A DNA stretch of 64,000 bases from Adiantum capillus-veneris. Lineage: Eukaryota > Streptophyta > Polypodiopsida > Polypodiales > Pteridaceae. Shown piece by piece: positions 57,000 through 64,000 of this stretch. Within the stretch, counting starts at the first letter, position 1; every line of letters starts with the position of its first letter. The stretch is taken from NCBI GenBank assembly GCA_014529385.2, contig CM043959.1, positions 59,534,253 to 59,598,252 of the forward strand, in the 5' to 3' direction. A program made the translations under genes and the position numbers. The notes under the pieces are model-generated. The model was not told the origin of the DNA, searched no databases, and saw only the letters and a program-made list of their open reading frames with translations.

Positions 57000-57843
57000 C
57001 TTGTGGCAAAATCTCTTGTACCATGAATGGCCCTTGCCAGGCTAGGACCAGCTTCTTAGCTTTTTTAGATATTTAGCTTGATAGAGTAGCACCAATGTCC
57101 CTTGCATTATTTTCGGCTTTCTGAGATGGCAATCATGCCACACTTTGCGACCAAGCTGCTTGGCTTTTAGAGCATGTGAAGCTAACATCCTGCTTTCTTC
57201 TAACTTCGAGAGACAAGAGGTTTGCGGAAGCAATCCCCGCTGTGATGCAAACACTTCCCACTCTTGTTGAGCCTCAGTTGAACTCATATGATGCAAGGGC
57301 TTCTACACCGAAAGCTAGCTGGAATGGGGTGTGGTTAGTGGTCGCTTTGAAGGAGGTGCGATAAGCCCAGACTGTGCCGAGGATAGCTTGAGCCCAAGAA
57401 GTTTGATGCAGGTGACAAGCTTTCCTGAGAAGTGCGACACCTTGTTAGTGCTCTCGGCTTGCCCATTTGCTCTAGGATAGTAAGAGCAAGATTTGTGATG
57501 AAAAATCTTGTAGTTCGTGAGGAGTGTGGAGATTAGGTCGTTGACGAAATGACTACTTTCGATCACTGGTGATTTCCAAAGGACACCCAAACCTGCAAAA
57601 AATTATTTTCATATAAAAATTTTGCGACAGTTGGCTGCTGTACAATCGATCGTAGCCACTACCTCGACCCACTTTGTTGCATAATCCGTCGCTACCAGGA
57701 GATACTTACGATTGTCGAGTTGAGCAAGTGGAGCAATTGGACCAACAAAGTCCAAGCCCCATCGCTCAAAGGGCAACCACGCCATAGATACCTGCAGAGG
57801 GCGATTGGATTGCTTGCTAGGCTTGGGCGCACATTGTTGACAG
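57000..57843 (-). pseudogene. Family G integrase remnant (G6)
   Basis: Zinc domain end LHCQQCAPKPSKQS, core PFERWGLDFVGPIAPL and LLVATDYATKWVEV (57851-57609). Then VIESSHFVNDLISTLL and YYPRANGQAESTNKV (57590-57315, DDE residues partly replaced), then C-terminal LVLLYQAKYLKK (57296-57042) and WQGPFMVQEILP. It matches the integrase C-terminus fused to gag in G5. Cut at its start by insertion of the G5 LTR at 57844. Confidence 0.8.
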
Positions 57844-58390
57844 TGTAGCAAGCTACAGTGTCACTTTCATAGGACAGTTAGTTTACAGTTGGTCTTTCGT
57901 TTGGTCGGTTCACACTAGACGGACTCGTTGGGCAGAGACACGTGGCAAGGATACGATGGTTTAGTGGATATCGTGGCCAGGTGACCACCGCCACCCAGTG
58001 GGGATAGACTTAGGTGATGTTATTTATGAGTCGTTAGTGGCTCTTTATGATTGTATATATGAGTAGTAGCGTTTGGTCAGAGCACCTTGCACGTAGTCGT
58101 CTAGAGTGAGTCTATACACGGAGCACGTCTTCACCATCCCGGCACATCTGAGCCTTGACACCCCCATTGTACCTGTGAGTCCTCGGCTGGAGCTGAGTGT
58201 GCTGCCACGCAAGAGTCTGTATCAGTCTTTGAGATAGTCGAGTCATATGTTCTGGTCTGTTGTTGTGTCTTTGTGAGCTCTGTTGATGTCTATTGTTCCC
58301 TTTCTGTTCAGTCTGTTTGTGTTAGATTGTCACGCACATTGCACTGAGGACCACCCACTGTAGAGAGCACGACACATTATCCGCGCTACA
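57844..58390 (+). repeat. 5' LTR of element G5
   Basis: About 547 bp, TGTAGCAAGCTACAGTG to CCGCGCTACA, in reverse orientation to the G2 LTRs and clearly related. It is followed by GGTGCTCTCATTTTGGCG and the leader. Confidence 0.88.
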
Positions 58391-58549
58391 GGTGCTCTCA
58401 TTTTGGCGATCACGGTGGGACCTCAAATGAAGTCTCACTCTTTGTTGAGATACAAATCAAGTCTCACTCTTTGTTGAGATACAAATCGTGAAGCTAATTG
58501 GGTGCTACCTAGCTCCGCACACTTGCTTGCACTGTGTAGATAGTCTGCT

Positions 58550-58720
58550 GGTCTGGACCTCTCTCGCCCTGGTCAAACCAGTCCTCGTCCTCGTCCAGGT
58601 CCCGGTCTAGTCCTCGCCCTGGTCCAGTCCTCCTCGTCCTGCCAGCTAGGTGGTCTAGTCACTGGTCCTGGACCAGGTGGTCTAGTTCCTATTCTCACTT
58701 GTCCTAGTCTAGACCAGTGT
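58550..58720. repeat. CTGGTCTAG-type repeats in G5 leader
   Basis: Reverse complement of the CTAGACCAG arrays in G1 and G2, at the same place between LTR and gag start. Confidence 0.72.
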
Positions 58721-58779
58721 TGTTCAGCCCTTTGTTAGAGTCTTCTTGCCCAAAGCTTGGTAGGACTGGTGATCACTGC

Positions 58780-60362
58780 ATGACACATACAAGGCGGTCA
58801 GACAAGCGTCAAAGCGCACTACTGAGCCCTCTGAAGCACTATAACAGAAGACGACCTTTGGTATCTAGTAGAAGTCCATTAACCTCATCACCCATACCTC
58901 CACATACAACATCCCCCATTCCTTCATCAGGTTCCACATCTTCCAGATCAACTTCTCCAGCAAAGCTCTCTCCTATTCTCCTACCAGCAGGCTATTGAGC
59001 AACAGGCTCAGCAAGGGGCCATGGAGGCATTGGCTAGTGTGTTGGCCAAGGTAAACATCAAGTTCCCCACCTTCAAAGGATTCTCTTCAGAAGATGCTGA
59101 CGACCATGCACGGAGGTTCGTATCTCTCTGTAGGGGACGTGGTCTTAATAGAGAAGATGCTTATCTCGTACTTTTTCCATCCACCTTGGACGGCTTAGCA
59201 GACAAATGGTACAGCCAGTTTGCAGAGAATCATTTTGCAACTTGGGCAGACTTAAGATAACAGTTGTGTGCAGCTTTCAGGCCAGGTGACTACCAAGAGA
59301 AAGTGTTGGATGAGTTGGCCAACATGGTGCTCCACCCAGAGGAGACTTTTGCAGAGCTTATGACTAAAACCAAGTCTCTGGTTGCCTAGCTTCCCCAGCA
59401 ACCCGGTGAAAGCATGGTTAAAAAGTGGGTGGAGAAGGCGCTCCCCAAAACCTCTCAACAAAAATTCCGAGAGAGCCTCCGACCCGACGCCACTCTGGAG
59501 GAATTCATCACAGCTGCTACTAGGATAGAGGGGGCTAGGAAGTTATTCAACAACTCTCCTCACATAGAGACTCCCTCTGTGTTCTCGGAAGGTAGTCCTG
59601 CTGATCCATTGACTTCCTTGCGCAGGGAACTTAAAGCCCTAAAACTATAACGCGCTCTCCAAGAAGAGAAATCAATCTCTCTGAGACAAGAGAAACCATC
59701 GCACCTTGAGGCTTTGGATCAAATCAAGAGAGAGCTAGAAGAGCTTCGGTCTCAGCAGGAGACTAAAGCTATGGTATGGTGCAGCTCTTGTCGCTCTCCA
59801 AGACATCCTCCACAGGATTGTCCCCTTGGGGCTTATTGCCACTTCTGCGAAAAATCTGGGCACGAAGATAAGGATTGTTACTATATCAAAGGATTGCGGC
59901 AAATACAACATAGTTTAGGTCCTTCTCTCCAACAAGGGCTAGCACCTGCATCCAACATGGTCTCACCCTATGGCCATCAAAACCTGTTGCCCCCTCTGCT
60001 GACAACACCCCCTATGCAGCAAGGTATGCACAACAACTTTGCATCCCCCAGCTTTTATCATGCTAGTACTCCCTCAGTTCCCCAAAGCTTCTACACCTCA
60101 GCCTTCAGCTCCATGTAGCAACAAGAGCAGCGACCACCTCGTCCCCCGTTTCGTCCGTCCAATCGGCCAATCTTATGCTACAGATGTGGTGAATATGGGC
60201 ATTACAAAAGTAAGTGTCCTTTACTTGAAGGGTCTCCTCCCTGCAGACATTGTCTGGACTCTAAGGACCACTACAGTAAGGATTGTCCCAAACAAAGGGC
60301 ATCCTCATCTTCAGGCCCGAATCAAAACCAACAAGAGTTTACATTCCCGAAGATCAATCTAA
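58780..60362 (+). pseudogene. G5 gag with four zinc knuckles
   Basis: Starts MTHTRRSDKRQSALLSPLKH. The gag core has VNIKFPTFKGFSSEDADDHA, FPSTLDGLADKWYSQF and, after a stop at 59258, further core (TLEEFITAATRIEGARKLF). Knuckles: CSSCRSPRHPPQDC and CHFCEKSGHEDKDC (59779-59880, same frame), then CYRCGEYGHYKSKC (about 60177-60218) and CRHCLDSKDHYSKDC (about 60240-60285). Fewer frame breaks than G2 but several stops. Confidence 0.83.
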
Positions 60363-60413
60363 TCACAGTGAACACCACCCCTCAGCCAGCAACAAGCAGC
60401 AGAGCTTGCTGGC

Positions 60414-60620
60414 ATGCTTACCCGGGCTCAAAGAGCAGCCCTGGGTTTAAGTTTGCCAACAGGACCAACGCAAGGAGCATTGGTGCTACTTTATCAATTT
60501 AAGTTTCTGAAAAAAGCAAAGAAGTTGGTCACAGCATGGCAAGCACCATATAAGGTGATGGAGATTCTACCCCACGGAGCTGTACAATTAGCCGCCTCGA
60601 AGGAGTTCCGTTGCCTTTAG
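60414..60620 (+). pseudogene. Gag tail fused to integrase C-terminus (deletion junction)
   Basis: One 68-codon frame: LTRAQRAALGLSLPTGPTQ is homologous to G2 gag/protease linker (LTRALRAALGLSIP). It passes straight into GALVLLYQFKFLKKAKKLV and WQAPYKVMEILPHGAVQLA, the integrase C-terminal fold seen in G6. The protease, RT, RNase H and most of integrase are missing. Confidence 0.8.
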
Positions 60621-61454
60621 TCAATGGATCTAGGATCAAATGCTATCATGCTTAAGCTGCCGATCAAGGGTCTAAATGGTCTACAATCAAGTGTTGAGCT
60701 TCGCCGACTCCTGAACCCTTAAATAACTTTGGAATCACTATCTTCGGCATCCCTGCTGTGCCTTTTCATCCTATCTCATACACCCTCTCCTTATACAGCT
60801 CTCCTTCTGCAGACTCTGTTGCGTTCAATGGGTTTGATTTTGGAATTGAATAAACTCTACCCTTCACTCTCTGTCTTCAATCTCTGTCTGTATCCTATGT
60901 AACCCCCCTTCTGTGTTGTGTGTAGGAATGATTCTAGTCTTGAGCATAACCTACCCTCCTCAACCCCGAATCAGGCCCTTTTTTTCAAAGCACAAAATTC
61001 TTTGATCTATAACTTCTCAAGTGAAACTCAGTTCTTTTGCTATGCGTAAATGCCTCAGTATTCTTGAGTGGGGTATTTATGAAGGTAATTTTTTCACTAG
61101 CAAGTTTACTTCGTGTTTTATCTCCCCCAGATTCTTTCAGAGGGTTAGATGATCTCCGATTCCGGGAATCTTTCCTGCTCATGCATTGCTAGTCCCTTTG
61201 CCTACTTAATGCTACTGATGTCCTTTCACTCCTTCTCTTTGCTTGTGAGTGCCTTGAAAATATCAATATCACCTCACCTCACCCTCACCCCGAAGCCTTG
61301 TTGCCCTAACTCACCCTTTCTATCAACCAAGTGTGGTAGATTGGCTATGCCATTTCATTTCCCTCTTCAATAGCAAGTCTTGAGTTCAACTCCTCGGCTA
61401 GATCTTTCAGATCTCTTGGATAGTTTCCTACACGTTAAAACTCTCTTCTTCTTC
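60621..61454 (+). mobile_element. G5 3' non-coding region
   Basis: No supported gene. Pyrimidine-rich towards its end. Presumed 3' UTR of G5. Confidence 0.4.
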
Positions 61455-61925
61455 TTTTTCAACCCTCTGCCCTCACCCCTCGCCCTGGCCTCTCCTCTCA
61501 ACCCCCTCCCCTAGCCCTCTCCCTCGCCTCTAGCCCTCCCCCTATCTACTCGCCTCTCGCCCTAGCCCTTACCCTCTTCCCCCGCCTCTCGCCTTCCCCT
61601 AGCTCCTCGCCCTCTCCTAGCCCCTCGCCCTCGCCCTAGCCCCTCCCCCTCGCCCTCGCCCTCGCCCTTGCCCCTCGCCCTCACCTCTCCCCTCCCCTCG
61701 CCCTCGCCCTCCCCATCCCCTCGCCTCTCGCCCTACCCCTATCTCCTCGCCCTCGCCCTTGTCCCTCCCCTCACCCTCACCCTCGCCCTAGCCCTCCCCT
61801 ATCCCCTCGCCCTCGCCCTTGCTATCCCCTTGCCCTCGCCTCTCGCCCTACTCTATCCCCTCGCCCTTACCCCTTCCATCGCCCTCGCCTCTTGAACTCC
61901 CATCCCCTCGCCCTCATCGCCCTTT
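61455..61925. repeat. C-rich minisatellite (CCCTCGCCCTAGCCC type)
   Basis: Hexamer-based array (CCCTCG, CCCTAG, CCCCTCGCC) over about 470 bases. It is the sense-strand version of the G-rich arrays in G1, G2 and G6. Confidence 0.9.
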
Positions 61926-62195
61926 CCCGCGCATTCTTTCCAAACGGCCCTCACTCGCCAGTGGCTTCCGCCACTTACTGTAACGCTAAAGAATAAATCA
62001 AAGGCGTTATTTTTCCCTGCGAAAAGCAGATAGCGTCAATAAATTGAAGCTTTGGTACTCCATTCAGTCAGCTTCCCTTACTGGCCATCGCCAGTTGCTC
62101 TCTACGGCGTTCCTCTCTCTCTCTCTACAGTTGATCTCGACCTTGCTCTTGCTACAGTGAGACTTAACAATACAGGTTTGTAAGCATTCATCAAT
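61926..62195. other. Unassigned junction sequence
   Basis: Contains CGCCAGTGGCTTCCGCCACTTACTG-like sequence (61955-61980) and a short TC run (62110-62125). It could be the start of another element or 5' UTR of the coding region that follows. No LTR partner seen in the window. Confidence 0.3.
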
Positions 62196-62520
62196 CAGTT
62201 GAAGATTCTCGGGCACAGTTTATCAAGATAGTTCGTACTTGGAATAGAGAGAAGCATCTTCAGTCGGAGGAAGAGTCCTCTGCCTTTGGGGATAGCTCTG
62301 ACAGTAAATCAGATTATACTCCTAGTTCAGAGCAGCTTTCAGAAGAATCTTTAGAGGAAGATTCACCCCAATCAGTCACTGCTAGCAGGGTTACCACTCT
62401 CCAGGTGCCTCGCCCTTCTGGTGCCCTCTCCAAGGTACCTTTACTAATGATATATCATTTACAGGCGCCGAACCCGGCACTCAAGGATGTGGTCAAGATG
62501 CAGAAGTATAGATTGAGATA
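62195..62520 (+). CDS. Acidic Ser-rich open frame (unidentified)
   Basis: Open for about 108 codons to TAG at 62518: WNREKHLQSEEESSAFGDSS, DSKSDYTPSSEQLSEES, then ALKDVVKMQKYRLR. Low-complexity and acidic. No family recognised. It may be the N-terminal part of the larger coding region to the right, separated by AT-rich non-coding sequence (62580-62760). Confidence 0.35.
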
Positions 62521-62762
62521 GACATCTTTGGTGCATCAGATCTCGTAGAGGATGAGAGACTAACTAGTGACTTTTGCTAGGAAACCTTTTGTAAAGCTCT
62601 TTTTATTAGTCTACAATACACTTTAGATTTTGGTCATTTATATAGCAGTTTCGTTGATTTGTTTCATTTGTGTAGCAGTTTTGTTGATTTGTTATTTGTA
62701 TTGATTAAGCATTTCTTATGTAAACTAACGTATTTTGTGGGTGTTATTTGTGTATGATTAGC

Positions 62763-63310
62763 CATGGCCGATGACGATGAGCCATACTCTCCTAGTTTTA
62801 GTTTCAGTAGCAAATGATGCATTTGGGTCTTCAAAATTTGGCTCAGGCTGATTTGTCCTGCACAATCTCTAGTGCCAAGCTAAGTTCCCTCTTGCTCACT
62901 TCTCCAAAGCTAAATGGTACTACACTTACAGTGGAGGATATCGGACACGCTATGGGAATATTGAATGTGTTGGCACCTTTGCCCGCCACCAAAACCTTCT
63001 TGAATCTCTCACCAGAAGAAACTGCAAATGCTTGGCAGGAACTGTTGCTGGACTCACATGCAGACTATCACAGGAGTCAGCAGCTGTATTCAGTTTTACA
63101 ATATTATTTTTTACTACACGCACCGGAAAGAACAGGGGTTCCATCTTCTCCAGGATCTCTAGCAATATGCGATGCTTTTTTTTGTCTCTACCACTGCCTG
63201 CCGTATCCATTTCACCATCTGCTGTTTAAAGCGCTACAGGAGAAGGAAAAGCGTTTTCGGACTCAGCGGAAAGGTTCAATTGCTATGCAGCCCCTATTAT
63301 GTATTGGGTA
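62763..63310 (+). CDS. Open frame resembling plant transposon-associated proteins
   Basis: ATG at 62763 (MADDDEPYSPSFSFSSK-stop) overlaps a longer frame from 62814: LQNLAQADLSCTISSAKLSS, TVEDIGHAMGILNVL, LSPEETANAWQELLL, FCLYHCLPYPFHHLLFKAL, ending at a TAG at 63309. A single frameshift could join the two. The style recalls helical proteins coded by plant LTR elements, but this is an impression only. Confidence 0.4.
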
Positions 63311-63330
63311 GTGCAAATTATGTAGCAAAA

Positions 63331-64000
63331 GGCAGATGCAACAGGTGTACTCACCCTGCAAGATGATCCAAAAGAACAAGAACAAGGCCGTTCCAAAATA
63401 GCCAAAGGGAAAGGCATCTTGCGCAAGAGGGCAAAAGTACAAAAAGATTCGACTGAGCAGCTAGCAACACTACCCTTCTCCGAATCACAGGTCAAAATCT
63501 CTGACGTCTGTACTGCAACACCAACAGTGCGTATATCTACTTCTGTGGCCACCTCAACTTTCACACCACCTCTTGTGAGTAGTATTGCAGTCACCAAAAC
63601 ACAACCTCCAGCTGTGTCGGCAGCACCACGCACTACTCTTAGTGCAGGGGCACCTAGGGATACTGCAGGGGCATCTAGCTCTAGGACGCCTACATCTGAA
63701 CAGCATGACATATATGCTAATTTTGCGCCTCAAGCCGACAGACTTTTAGATGCAGACAGAAGAGCCATTTCGACAATTATGGATGCAGCCCTCTCATTGC
63801 AAGGTACCAACGGTCTGCATCGCGTTGTCTATGACAGTACGCAAAGGGAAGTGCGCGCTCATCTTGAACGAGCGATGGATAGGGACATGTTAGTTGCTAC
63901 GGCTCAAGATCGCATAAAAATCCTAACTCGAAAGGTAGTGGACCTCAAACATATTGTCCACACTCAACAAAAACAGTTAAAAGAGGCAAATGATATGGCC
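63331..64000 (+). CDS. Long open frame running off the window, coiled-coil end
   Basis: No stop in about 220 codons from GCA at 63334 to the window end. It reads ADATGVLTLQDDPKEQEQGR, a basic KGKGILRKRAKVQKD, a Ser/Thr/Ala/Pro-rich middle (ATSTFTPPLVSS) and a helical end (LHRVVYDSTQREVRAHLERA, ILTRKVVDLKHIVHTQQKQL). It follows the previous frame after one stop and a shift, so both may be one protein with breaks. Confidence 0.45.

Larger units (their letters stand above)
57844..61925 (+). mobile_element. Element G5: family G copy with gag joined to integrase end
   Basis: Plus-strand element: 5' LTR 57844-58390, leader, gag (58780-about 60360), then a junction at about 60470 to the integrase C-terminus, non-coding 3' region (60620-61450) and a C-rich minisatellite (61455-61925). 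A 3' LTR was not found. Inserted into the G6 integrase. Confidence 0.75.

Noticed and set aside
62445-62475. A 30-base GTACCT..TTTACAG stretch that looks like a tiny in-frame intron
   Set aside because: Plant introns are rarely under 60 bases, and the reading stays open without removing it.

Overview
The window looks like intronic, repeat-dense nuclear DNA of a large-genome land plant. Three plus-strand exons (2696-2802, 28475-28748, 49503-49763) join in phase and encode consecutive parts of the TPR-like half of the intraflagellar-transport protein IFT121/WDR35. Flowering plants and conifers lack cilia and IFT. A plant-type transposon load together with an IFT gene therefore points to a lineage with swimming sperm. 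A fern is my best guess, with cycad, Ginkgo, lycophyte or bryophyte as alternatives. The two complete introns are about 25.7 kb and 20.8 kb, and no further exon is seen in the last 14 kb.

Almost everything else is nested retrotransposons. (1) LINE family A is a non-L1-like LINE with an RRM-like ORF1, an APE endonuclease, RT, a C-terminal Cys/His knuckle and a 3' tail of ATTTC repeats instead of poly(A). About ten copies lie at 1-1.3, 2.9-7.85, 25.7-27.5, 30.2-31.95 and 50.8-53.9 kb. Most 3' tails abut (TC)n/(GA)n microsatellites and several 5' ends do too, which suggests insertion targeted to this microsatellite. (2) LINE family B is L1-like with poly(A), at 8.4-12.9 and 23.5-25.7 kb. It is split by a 10.6-kb Ty3/Gypsy element (12922-23507, minus strand) of Tat type with 1.94-kb LTRs, two RNase H domains and two extra small ORFs upstream of gag. 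(3) Ty3/Gypsy family G has gag with four zinc knuckles. It is represented by a gag-protease-only element (33490-39028, TSD CCATC), an older host copy around it (about 32.6-48.15 kb), a gag-to-integrase deletion derivative (57844-about 61.9 kb) and an integrase remnant (57.0-57.8 kb). (4) A chromovirus (39133-45403, TSD ACAGG, initiator-Met PBS, chromodomain) is also nested in the older G copy.

The layout is a Russian doll: host intron, then old elements, then younger elements inside them. All retroelement ORFs show stops, frameshifts or lost catalytic residues, so nothing here looks autonomous. Other structure includes (TC)47 starting six bases inside a splice donor, (TC)67 at 54.3 kb, a 35-base G run, GC-skewed minisatellites tied to family G, a cluster of GCGTTTYAAAACGC-like palindromes (54.6-55.0 kb), and an unidentified coding region running off the right end (62.2-64 kb).

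All homology calls are by eye from recognised motifs; no search was run. Element edges without a stated duplication are approximate.
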